A stretch of 64,000 nucleotides of DNA from Caenorhabditis remanei (lineage: Eukaryota; Nematoda; Chromadorea; Rhabditida; Rhabditidae), in contig NC_071330.1 of the NCBI RefSeq assembly GCF_010183535.1, forward strand, positions 9,839,717 to 9,903,716, in the 5' to 3' direction. Under the pieces are notes generated by a model. That model searched no databases. It had not been told where the DNA came from and saw only the letters and a program-made list of their open reading frames with translations. This document shows positions 1-10,648 of the stretch, in pieces. The position numbers and the translations under genes were made by a program. Each line of letters opens with the position of its first letter. The first letter of the stretch is position 1.

Positions 1-1531
1 CTTTCTTCACTAATTATTTTCCAATACAAATAGTTCCCTACTTTTCTGAAGAAAGAGAGTTGTTATTTGGTGTTAAAGATTCAAGATGATAGGTAAAATA
101 CGAAATCCGAAAACTTTTTTCATTGCTTCGAACCTAGAAATGTTATCTTTTTTTCTGGAGCTCGAGAGTGTTTCAAAGCTATACAACAACCTTCTTTGGA
201 TGTTCATGTCACGGTCAATTCAAACGGAACGAATCTTCTGAAAAGAACCAAAAACAATGGGGACTGTCTTTTTCTATTTCTGATCACCTCCTAAACCCTC
301 ATCAAAAGTCATTAATTGACATGACTAAGCAGCTCTTTTATTGTCTTGTATGCATCCAAAATGTTGCCTCAATCGAGATAGAATGAATCATTTGTTCCCT
401 TTCAATTTCATTACTTTTTGGTATCGATACACGTACATAAACAGAGAAAAAAGAAGACAATGAGGTGAAGAAGAAGGAGGAGATAACACATTCTATAATT
501 ATTTAGTTTGTTTTATGATTCAGTTATCCGAAATGATAATATCTGTATACCGGAAGAGGAGATACACACCTTTTCCGTTAATAAAATATTAATGTGACAC
601 CCTTGGGAAAACAAGGAAAACGGATAGATACAATATGGTAAATGGGGGAGAGGCGTGTCTTTCATTACTCCCGAGGGGATTCAAGACCTCATCGATGAAT
701 GGCTTTCGAGTTTCAAGTTTTGATATACTACATATTTTGACGGAACGATTTTATTAGTATGGGGGAGGGGAGGGATATCATTATTCAATTACCATTAATG
801 ATGGAGAATTAGAATTCGGTGTTTTTGCTAGTTAGTGATGGTTTAATATATCGACATATTTGAGTTCCTATTCGATTCTTATTCATAATTTTTCCTTAAT
901 TAATAATTTTTTATTTGGCTTTCATAATCGAGCTAGTTTTTCCCTTGTTCAAATTCTTAACCATTTTATAAAACTGAGGCATCATTATATATTGGGATTT
1001 ATATTCGGACACTGATATTATTCAAACTCTTCTTTTGTGTTCTTATCCGTTTTTCTAATGTTTCACACCACAGTTGTTGATGACATCTCTTACGCCACAC
1101 GGATCAACAACTGTAATCTTTTTTGCGGCACGGTTATTACAGGAGCAACATTACGAGTCTCTCTTCCCCCGTGCAAACTCTTGTCATTTTTGTTGCGTAG
1201 TTTGTTGTGACACCGACAACCGATAGTGACAGATCTACGACATGGTCATAAAAATGAATGAAAAGAACGTGCCGCTTTTCTCTGGTGGGACCGTCAAGTG
1301 AGCAGGAGTGATGAAAAGGGTCTCAATAGGTGAGCAACCAGAGAATATTAAGGCAAATTATATATTGGAAAAAGAAGAAGAAAAGATTGATGTAAGCGGG
1401 AAAGAATTCATGGATTGACTAACAAATACATTTCAGAAGAAGATGAAAACAATAAATACACCGTATCAGAATGGATATTGCACAACAAAAACTGTGAGGA
1501 AAGACATTTGAAAAATAGGAAAATTGAGAAG
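1..1531. other. Non-coding flank, no gene seen
   Basis: I see no convincing exon chain here. The longest open frames are short (about 70 codons or fewer) and low in complexity. One inverted repeat is visible (arms 1071-1081 and 1103-1113). The rest is ordinary AT-rich intergenic sequence beyond the 3' end of the cuticlin gene. Confidence 0.6.
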
Positions 1532-3682
1532 TTAAGGCTTACATCGTCGTTTTCGGAATGTAAACCATATGGTCACAATGAAAACAAATATATTTATTAA
1601 GGTGATGGTGGCCATTATCCAGATATTTGTATTGGTGATTGGATATGGAAGTGGCTGGAAAAGAAACTTTTGAATTATATCTATCGTACTCATTCGAGGA
1701 CTCATTCTTCTTCTTCTTGGCATCTAAAATAAGTTGAACGAGCAAATCACATACCTGTTGACATGCTGGTTCCTGTTCTAAAACAGTTACTGAATCCGTA
1801 AAAACATCGATTGTTCCAACTCCATCCGCCAATCTCCTCACTAATTTTCTTCTTCTTTCCGAGTGATCATGATGGTGATGATGATGATTTCCATCTTCTC
1901 CTGGTAACTTTTTACAATTCTGTGGAGGAGTGATTCCTTCACATCCTCCATCATATTTCAGACAAAGAGTGATTTGGCATTGGAATTGGAGAACAGGACG
2001 ATCTGCATACTTGAAAACATGATAAGGTTTTGTAGCCAATCGAAGTGAAGTATCATAATCTGGAGTCGAAAGAAGAACTGCGTCAAGTCCGCATCCATTT
2101 GAGTCCAATATGTCAACACGATCTCCATATCCATTATCGACATAACATGAATGAACCAACATTCCGAATGTATCTTTATCTGCTCCTTCAACTTCAATAC
2201 ATTCCCATCGATGGTATACACTTTCTCCGAGAGTTGCGAAACGAACGATCGGTCCATCTGGAGCTCCTTTTCGAAGAGTATAAGCACATTGGGGCATTTG
2301 ATATATTTGTTCACGAAATACTGTTGTGATCATACTGGAATAACTTGATTTTTCGTTTTACTATCCGAGTGAAACTTTGTTTTCAAATATTCTCTTTTTG
2401 AAAACTGGAAAAACCGTAAATTTTTAAGGAGGTATCGGAAAACGATCAAAAGGAAATTGGGATCTTTAAAGAAATAAATGACTTACCTAACAGATAATGG
2501 AACAGTAACATGTTTATCTGCTTCCATATAAAAACATTGAACTTTCACTGTTTGATCTGTCTTTGTCATGAAAAGCGAATGGAACATGAACACAATACTG
2601 ACTTCCACAAAGATTCCTTTTGGATTCAGCTGTAAATTTTCATTTTTTCAATAGATTTATGTGTTCTGAAATCGAAAAGAAACAACTCACGGAACGATAT
2701 CGATGGACATTACAAGCAGAGAATGGTACAGTTAATCCGATACTTCTGGAATCTGGAAACTTCTCTGGACCAGCTCTACATTCTTCGTCATGATAATGGT
2801 CCATAACGAACACATTTCCTTCGAATGGCTGCTTCGTGGAAGCTTTCACTCCTATTCTATCAGGTCCACAGATTATTTCAGGAGCTCCGGGCCCTCAAAA
2901 TTCAAAATTATCATAACTGTCATAAAGAGAACACTCACTGAATTCAGTCTTGCACATGCTCCAAGTCAATGAATCAGCCAATGCTCTATCAAGCTGTTCG
3001 AATGTTTCAACAGTAAAAACTCGAACAGGATTTCCAGTCATTTGATGTAATTGATGAACATTCACTAGGTTAGTGACTCCGATTGCATACACCATAACAT
3101 CTGCATCTCGAAGTAATTGAGATGGTTCTGATACATCATCTTGACTCTGTCCATCAGTTATAACAATTGCTACTTTCGGAATTCCAGGTCGGGCTCCTTG
3201 TAACCCCTTTTCCAATGTCAGTCTCAGAGCCTGTCCTGTATTCGTGGCACCACTCTGATATTCTATTCGCTGAATTGCCCATTCTAACTGAAAATTAATC
3301 AGTTATAGAATGATAGATAGAAAAAAGAAACACCTGGGTTGGATGATTGAATTGTCCCAATGAAAATTCTAGTTTAGGTGTTTCAGCATACTGTATCAGA
3401 GCCATATGACTTCCTTCCTCAGAAATGTTCAATCGAGATGCCAAATGCATTGCAAAAGAAAGTTGTTTTTTGAATGTATCATCTCCAATTGAACCACTTG
3501 CATCCAGAAGAAGTATCACTTCGACTGCTTTGTGAGTTACGCATTCTGAGTTTTTGTAGTGAAAAACGTGATTCTGTGAAATTCAAAATAAGACACTCAC
3601 CATGAATCAATTCCGAGTCAACCAGTCCGTTATCAATTGGGTTTGCCGAGTTTGTTTGAATTAAAGTAAGGAAAGTGATAAT
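1532..3682 (-). CDS. cut-6: CUT-6-like cuticlin with VWA and ZP domains (first exon not found)
   Basis: Secreted or membrane-anchored cuticle protein. Visible exons on the minus strand begin at 3682-3601, which carries the end of a signal peptide (IITFLTLIQTNSA) and a short linker. They continue with a VWA domain bearing the MIDAS motif DASGSIG and the ITDG motif. Next is a ZP/CUT domain starting ICGPDRIGVKAS with the usual spaced cysteines, a histidine run (HHHHHHDHS, about 1870-1890) and a furin-like basic site (RRRKLVRR). I place the last intron at 1655-1754 (GTATGTG...TTTTCCAG) and the last exon at 1654-1532. That exon encodes a hydrophobic helix (IWIMATITLINIFVFIVTIW) followed by FRKRR, the usual end of nematode ZP proteins. 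Reading straight through instead gives a hydrophilic tail ending at 1539. The exon with the initiator ATG lies upstream of 3683 and I could not fix it. The VWA+ZP architecture next to unc-119 supports the cut-6 assignment. Confidence 0.85.
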
Positions 3683-5606
3683 CTGTAAACAAAAACGTAC
3701 GGGACGGCATCAGAAAGAGAACTGTAATATTTTTTGTAAATTCATTCTTCTAATTTTATATTTTGAAACTGAAGTAGCTCTAATTAACAACCCATATTTG
3801 AAGGCCATAATTGTTTGTTATTTCACAATGACACTTTCTCATTTCACAATCTCGTATACAGGAGAAGTTGAACAGTCTTGTTCTGATTTCCAAAATCTCA
3901 AAATTGTCGTAACTATAGTTATTCAACGTTGACAAAAGAAGGGGCCATCATAAAAGCTTTTAAAAATTAAAGAAGGTTTTCAGGAATATCTGAACTAACT
4001 AGACAACTAAAGAGCATTCAAATTTCAGGTGAGATTGTACTGTTGGTCATGTTGAATTCATGTTGTTCATGTTGAAAAGAATTTGAAATATTGATATAAA
4101 AATGATATCAAGTGAATAATATTGATTTATATAAATCACAGACTCGAAAATACGACATCTTGAGACTATCATATTCACAAAAGATGTTGTCACAGAAATG
4201 CTATTCGGATAGTTCTGAAAACAACAACAAAAAAAGAAAAACACACCGATATAATAATGTCATAGCGTGGGATCGGTCTCATCTCATCTCGCAGAGGAGA
4301 GAGTTTCTGAAAAATGAAATAATCTATTCAAATCGAGTGGTGATCATTAATTCGTTAGCTGACAAGAAGGGGGGAGAAAAGTGAAAACAAGGCGAATTAA
4401 AATTTGAAAGCGAGTGAGAGAAAAGGAGGGAATATGACAAGTGAACGGATATGACAAGGCTTCATCAATGGACAATCAATCAATAAAACTTGGAAACCAG
4501 AAGAGGAAAACAGGAAAAAGTGATAAAGTAAGTAAGCGAGAGAAAAAGAGAATGATAATGGCCTAGTTAAGGAGAAAAATGAACGAGTTTTGTAAACAAC
4601 ATCAACTGGTTAGAAGACGTGGAAAGAAGTTGAAGACGTCAAGTATTTCAGTGGCATCCACTTGCCACGTCATGATTCATAAGAGGAGATCTCAATTAAA
4701 AAATGATGAAAAGAGAAAAAGCCATTGACCCGTATTTGTTTGGATGAGAAAAGAAGACAAATGGAAGACAATAAAGAAAGTGAAAAAAGGGGAAGAAATG
4801 AAAATGGAATGAAGAAATTAATGGAGAAAAGAGGAGAGATTCATGATAATAATATCAGTCTTCTTTCGGACATTTGCGCTGTCCAGATTTATGTAAATGA
4901 TATATCTAAATGGTATGAAGAATGAAGAAGAAGAAGAAGAAGAATAGATGAAGCAAGCATCAAGCTGGCTGATAATGATGGAAAGAATTGCTTATCTTGA
5001 TAACAACTGAATGGGTTCTTCTTCTTCTTTTATTCTTTCGGGATTGTTGGTAGAAGCAGAGAAATACACATATATATATATATATATTCTTTCGGATGCC
5101 AATGATCTCATATCATCACTACATTTCCAATCATACAGTTATGCGATTTGTAACTAGGGTATTTCACAACACACTCTACATATAAAGAACATCTGAGAAA
5201 GTAATGAAGTGGTTCTGTTCCCGAACGAAGTTATCTCATACGAACTGCTGAAATAATTGGAACAGAGTACGAGCACTACTACAATACTGTCAGAGTGTGT
5301 CCCGGTGACACTGATCGCCATACGGAATACAATTTTTCACGATTTGTGGTTCAAAGTGTCTGGAACAGTTGAAGTTAAAACTGTGAGCACTAAAAAAATC
5401 TTGTTGAAAATATACTTCAAGATATTTAAGAAAAACACAATAGTCTCAATTTCATTGTATAAAATATTATTCAGATTTATGAGAAAACATTTTGAGTGCA
5501 ACCTCCGTTTGCTGTTGACCATCAAGATTCGACCCAAAGGAATCCCGAATTTGTGAAGAAAGATTTCGAGTTAATGCCTGAAAGTCCAATGATACAGTGA
5601 TTCATT
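3683..5606. other. Intergenic; should hold the first exon of the cuticlin gene
   Basis: No coding chain is apparent. The first exon and promoter of the upstream-incomplete cuticlin gene must be within or beyond this stretch. A (TA)n microsatellite is at about 5067-5088. Purine-rich runs at 4300-4900 make short open frames that look spurious. Confidence 0.5.
5067..5088. repeat. (TA)n microsatellite
   Basis: An uninterrupted TA dinucleotide run of about 10 units, read directly from the sequence. Confidence 0.95.
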
Positions 5607-6368
5607 TTAAAGCTGCATTACTTTCTGATGAATGATGAACTTCTCTTTTGGTTTTGTAACCGGAACTGGAATGGATGAAGGAAACTCAATAGTTATATTG
5701 AAAACTCCTTTTTTAGTTTCATCCTCTTCCGGTTTTTGGAAATTGAGAAGACATTCTTTCAGTGCCAAATCCACTTCTTTTGATACTTCCACAAAGTCAT
5801 TCACAGGTTTCGAAGTCTCCTTGACTCCCAATTTTCTGATGATATGTTCCCTGTAACAATAAAACCATTCACATCTTATCGTCTTCTTTTCTCACTTTTT
5901 CACTGCTTGAAATGTCTCAATATCAACTTTCACTGGTTTTTCAATTAGATCTTTATTAAAAACTCTTTTCAATTTCGAAACGTGATGAGGACGAGGTGGT
6001 TGACGAGTACACTGCAACGAACGTGATATTTTCAGATGAATACCATAGTGAACTCTCACATGAATTGCATCTTGTTTCATTAAAAGATCAACACGTCCAT
6101 GACGTGCCGAGAGAATTGAATCATATGAGACTGTTCCAGACGAAGCACTGACACATGTTACTGGGTCAGCATGGAAGTCGATGACATGCTGTATCATTAG
6201 AATTTTCTGGCTTCATTCTCTCAGATCAAAAGATTCGAATTTGCTTGTTTCGCGTCTTTTCTTATCCCACTTTCTAGACTAATAATCAGAAATTCAAATA
6301 GACTCACAAACACTCACAATAAAAGTTTGTGCAAGTTTTATGGGAACAATCGAATCCTCGTTGGACAT
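5607..6368 (-). CDS. Unrecognised small protein downstream of unc-119
   Basis: I do not recognise this protein. Three exons join with consistent phases. Exon 1 starts at ATG 6368 (MSNEDSIVPIKLAQTF) and ends at a GTGAGT donor. Exon 2 begins near 6206 (KILMIQHVIDFHADP...) and ends in AAAAA|GTGAG at about 5893. Exon 3 begins after TTACAG near 5851 (EHIIRKLGVKETSKPV) and stops at 5607. The product is about 210 residues, soluble, with no signal peptide, membrane helix or obvious motif. The ATG lies 286 bp downstream of the unc-119 stop on the same strand and directly follows an AG preceded by TTTATTTACA. The pair could therefore be an operon with the start next to a trans-splice site. It may be nematode-restricted, but I cannot show that without a search. 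Confidence 0.75.
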
Positions 6369-6654
6369 TCTTGTAAATAAAAAGTAATGAAAAACTGAAA
6401 ATGAATTTGATTACTTTTTTTGCTGCTAGCACGTGTTCATTGTTTATTTCAAAGTTAATATCGATTACGTATAGACAGAGAAAAAGAGAAATTCATAAGC
6501 TGAAAAAGATTTGAAATCAAAAAAAATTATGCGGAAATTGGTACAAATTGTGAGAAGAAAAGAAGGAATGCATTAATGGAGAAGGTGAGAGACTAGACAG
6601 GAATTATCAGATTTTCATCACATTGAGTTTCTATTCGAGAGAAGATTTCCAAAA

Positions 6655-7523
6655 TTATGCGTCGTATGAGTAGTCGGCTTTATTATGCATGACGAGTTTA
6701 TTATCAACAAAATAGAAGCTGTCGGAACGAGTCTCATTAGGATTGTTGATCATGTCGTCCACTGAAAATTTATTAATAGTGGGTTATATACAATTGAATT
6801 TTATGACTCACTGAGTTGTTGAGAGAGTTGAGGAAATTCGTAGATATGTTCACAGTTGTTTCGCGAATTTGGAATACAGAATCCGAATTCAAAATCGAAA
6901 CATTTCAAGAGACGATCTTTGAAGAAATGACGCTCGATCATTCGGAAATGATGGATTGGAATATCTCCAACTTTAAATTCGACAGTTGCTCCAACTGTTT
7001 TGAGTTTCAAAAAGTTTGGAGCGAACCTATAACGGACATATCTTGCAGATTCAGTAGGAGGTTCTTCATTTTCTTGATCGTGTTCAGGCTTCGCGATTTC
7101 GAACAAAACGTGCTCAGTGTCCAGATCACGAATTTGGAATTTCGTGAACTCAATGTTGTAGATGTTTGCTGATGGCGAGCACAGGAAACCTAAAAGCATT
7201 TGTGTTAACACGACAACGTATCCGATTTCTAAGACAAACTACCTTGAGTGATTCCAGGAAGTGCAAGAACATCATTAGGTGTGATATGACTTTTAGCTAG
7301 AAGCTCTGCTTCCGTTGTGATTGCTTGGTCGGTGACTGGTGGTGGTCGCGGCATCTAAAAAAGTTAAGAATATCGAAATGAAATCGGATATCAGGAGTTA
7401 GTGAGTCGAGCTGCGTGCTTCCATACGCTCTCTTCCCCCTTTCCTCTCTTTTTCTGCCTCTCTCACCTGCGACGGGAATGAAGCCGAGCCGGGTGGAATC
7501 GATTGTTGTTGCTCCGCTTTCAT
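6655..7523 (-). CDS. unc-119: UNC-119 lipid-binding chaperone
   Basis: UNC119/HRG4 family. These proteins bind myristoylated cargo in a beta-sandwich fold and deliver it to cilia and neuronal membranes. Four exons are supported by splice signals and phase: 7523-7467 ([19 protein letters not shown]), 7354-7243 ([19 protein letters not shown]...), 7189-6812 (the PDE-delta-like core, including [30 protein letters not shown] and [19 protein letters not shown]) and 6761-6655 (ending KADYSYDA). The product is about 218 residues, the family norm, and matches C. elegans UNC-119 almost residue for residue in the core. The start is the first ATG in frame and begins the family-typical MKAEQQQ. It lies near a cut-6 orthologue, as in C. 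elegans. Confidence 0.97.
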
Positions 7524-10500
7524 CTCGTTTCCTTGGTTAGATGCGGCTGAAAATTATGCCGTGAAGTGAGCGAAGAAGACGCGAGAAAGCACCAATTTGA
7601 GGATGTAGACTAGGGTTTCTTTTCAAAAAAGGGCTGTAACTACTGGTCCTAAGATGATATGTATTAGACACATGACTGATGAAGAGTAGTAAGCATCCAT
7701 GTGAAAAGTTTATGAAAGAGGTCTCCAAAAGTTCAAAAATGAAAATATAGAACATTTCTAGTAAAAAGCAAGTATATATTTCCGAAGATTTTTCTACTGA
7801 AAATAAATTTAAGAAGCGGCTGATAAATTTATTACTAGGTTTCGATCGATAGACTTTGAGATTTGTCAAAATACAAGAAGATAAGTATTAAAAAATAACA
7901 GCTTTGTATAAATGAAGTGTTGTAATAACTAAGTTGCATATTACTAATAATAATAATACTTAATTAACAACCTTGAATTCGTTGAACTCCTGTTACCCGA
8001 ACTCGAAATTGTGAAACCTATATAAAGATAACCTGTTAAGAATGAATAATAAGAGGGGCAGCGCCTGGAAGGAACGAACAATGAGGGAGCAGGGAAAGGA
8101 GCACCGAAAAATGAAATGAATGGGTCTTCTTGCGACGAATGATTGACAGAGATGGGAGCACGGAGAAGAGAAGATAGAAGAGAAAAAGAAGGAGATGAAG
8201 AAAAAACGAAGAAGAAGACGTCAGAAGAGACGACGAAAGAACGAGAAATGGTGGGGACAAGTCATAGAAGTAGTAGAGCAAAGGAAAGAAAAGACCATCT
8301 TGGGAAGTGAAGAATGAGAGAGTATGAAGGTTGGGAGTGTACAGACAGAGAAGAACAGAATGACAGATGATGAGCAAAGAGAGAATAAGAAGGGTGATGA
8401 ATTTGTGATGAAATCTACGACGAAATGAATCTAGTACACTCAAAATCATGAAAACGGATAATGAGTGAAGTTTTGCAATAGGGACAAAAAGCCCCAAGTG
8501 AAACATTCGTGAAAAATTCCAACTTTCGAAATAGTCGAGATTAATTCTTTCCGTCGATACCGAATTTTAAGCCAATTTCCAGATTACAAGTACTTCAAAT
8601 AATTTTCGGAAGAATATTGGAAGAGACAAAAATTGGAAAAAATAATTCTCTGGTTCCTTTTTTCCAAAATCTTTTTCCACGTCGAATATTATCGAACAGA
8701 GCTGTGCGGAATTCCTTCTTCCTTCTTCCTTCTTCCGGGCATTTTTTCATTTCCTTCTTCCTTTTTCCTTCTTCCTTTTTTGAAATTTTATTCCTTCTTC
8801 CTTCTTCCGTTGAAATTGTTCGCCACTTCCGACTTCCGTGTTAAAAGTTCGCAAAAATTTTGTAATTTTCGACGGGATTTCAGCGGAGTTTTGGTGATTT
8901 TTAATGGAATTTTGTATGAAAAACAACGCCAAAATTCGCTTTCAGAGATGGCTAGAAAAAATTTTCCTCAAATTTGTCATTTTCAAAATTAACTTCCGAC
9001 TTCCGGGTTCGGACCCAACTTCCTTCTTCCTTCTTCCGGGTTCGGACCCAACTTCCTTCTTCCTTCTTCCGGGCTTTTTTCACTTCCTTCTTCCTTTTTG
9101 AAAATTTTCGTTCCTTCTTCCTTTTTCCGTCTTCCTTTTTGAAAATGTTATTCCTTCTTCCTTTTTCCTTCTTCCTTTTTTGGAAATTTTACTTCCGCAC
9201 AGCTCTGAATAATATCCAATCACAAAATTACGAACTATTTGGGAGGCTTTCTGATTGAACCATAAGTGTGGATTTATACTTTTTATTCTCAATAACCTTA
9301 GTGTCACGATTTCCTAACTTTAAAAAAAAATCAAGTATTCTCTGTATCGAATACATCATTTTTATATTGCTTTTCTCTGTAATTGTGTTGTTTGGCCCTC
9401 CAAACAAAAAAGCACCTGAGTGCTGCTTCCTGTTGTCATGGAAACAACAAGGGAGAGAGGGGAGCATTTGATGTTATATTCAATACTACACTTGATGAGA
9501 AAAAGCAGTTCGAAAGTTGACAAATAGAGTGTTAAAGTGGACAAGCGAAAGGAAATAAGTGAAACGAGTGGGTGTAAAATAGAGAAAAAGAGGAAAAGAG
9601 ACGCTCTCCATACTAATTAGGGTGTTGAATGAAATTGTGATGAGAGGAATAAACATTTCCGACCCCTGGGAGGAATAACGGAACAATAGGCGATTCTGGT
9701 ATCTACAGTAAACGAGATAAAAAATAATTTCCAACGAGATTTCACGCCAGTAGAGAGAAAATATCCGATCTCTTAGACATCTTTAATCTGTATTCCTATA
9801 CACAGGCCACGTGAGAATGAAAGACTCATTTGAGATTGAGAAAGACTGAATTCAGATTTTGAGCAGAGTTTCAGAATATCATCTCAAAGTAAAGCGGTTG
9901 ATATATTTAGTGTGTGTTTCTAAGGGTAATTCGAAGGATTTTTCGAATGTGGGTTTGAAAGATTTATAGTTTTGGGGGAATTTCAAGATTCTTGACACGG
10001 TAACTTCAACTCGGATACGAATGGAGAAATATCATGTTTATAAACGTTTTTCGTCGACGTAATTTTCTATTTTTGACAGTGATATTATATTCTGAGCAGG
10101 TGATATTTTAGAATTAGAATTTATTCAGAAGTCTGAAAACTCACTTTCGATTCCACGACGTCCGTTATTTTTCTCGACATCATCACTTCCGACGGTCATT
10201 GCAATTCAGCAGGCAGACTTCTAGGAAAAATAATTCTAAATGAGTTGAACCAATCAAACGGGTTAAGCAAACAAAAGAAAGAACCAGTGGTATTGCCACG
10301 ATGCTCATGAGCACACGGCAGCTCACGGAGCATAGAATTATGACAGAGCATGTATATAGACGGAGACGTATGTGTGGAGAGGAAGAACGAGAAAAAAAGA
10401 AAACAGCACATGGCAACAATCAATTCGAGGATGGACAAAACGGGGCAGTAACATATTCAGAAAAAAAGTTTATAAAATGAGGAAAGTAAATATTGACATG

Positions 10501-10648
10501 AAAGTATAGTACCAGTTCGAAATTTTCTGTTTCTCTGAATTTTTTTCAGCGGAAATATTTATTTAAATACAGTAAAATACAGCGATATTAATCAATTTTT
10601 GAACCGAAATCTGTATACAGTATAACCCGCTAGTAGAATAGAAAAGTG
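7524..10648. other. Intergenic, unc-119 promoter side to com-1 3' end
   Basis: No exon chain is seen. It holds a purine-rich tract (8040-8500) that creates a long spurious minus-strand frame, and the TTCC-rich inverted-repeat element at 8697-9207. Sequence just upstream of 7523 is the likely unc-119 promoter. Confidence 0.6.
8697..9207. repeat. TTCCTTC-rich element with terminal inverted repeats
   Basis: The left end reads CAGAGCTGTGCGGAA (8697-8711) and the right end is its exact reverse complement, TTCCGCACAGCTCTG (9193-9207). The partly palindromic flanks (ATATTAT / ATAATAT) suggest the repeat extends slightly outward. The inside is built from TTCCTTCTTCC satellite units, with a tandem longer unit (TTCCGGGTTCGGACCCAAC) near 9003-9070. 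The unique middle part at about 8830-9000 has no transposase-like frame. The structure fits a non-autonomous terminal-inverted-repeat element that has acquired or expanded a microsatellite. Confidence 0.8.

Noticed and set aside
1539..1654. Hydrophilic read-through tail of the cuticlin gene
   Set aside because: A good donor and acceptor remove it and reveal a transmembrane helix in the alternative frame, which fits ZP proteins better.
8036..8506. 156-codon minus-strand open frame
   Set aside because: It is the complement of a purine-rich tract, so it encodes Leu/Ser/Phe-rich low-complexity sequence without a domain, splice partner or recognisable signal.
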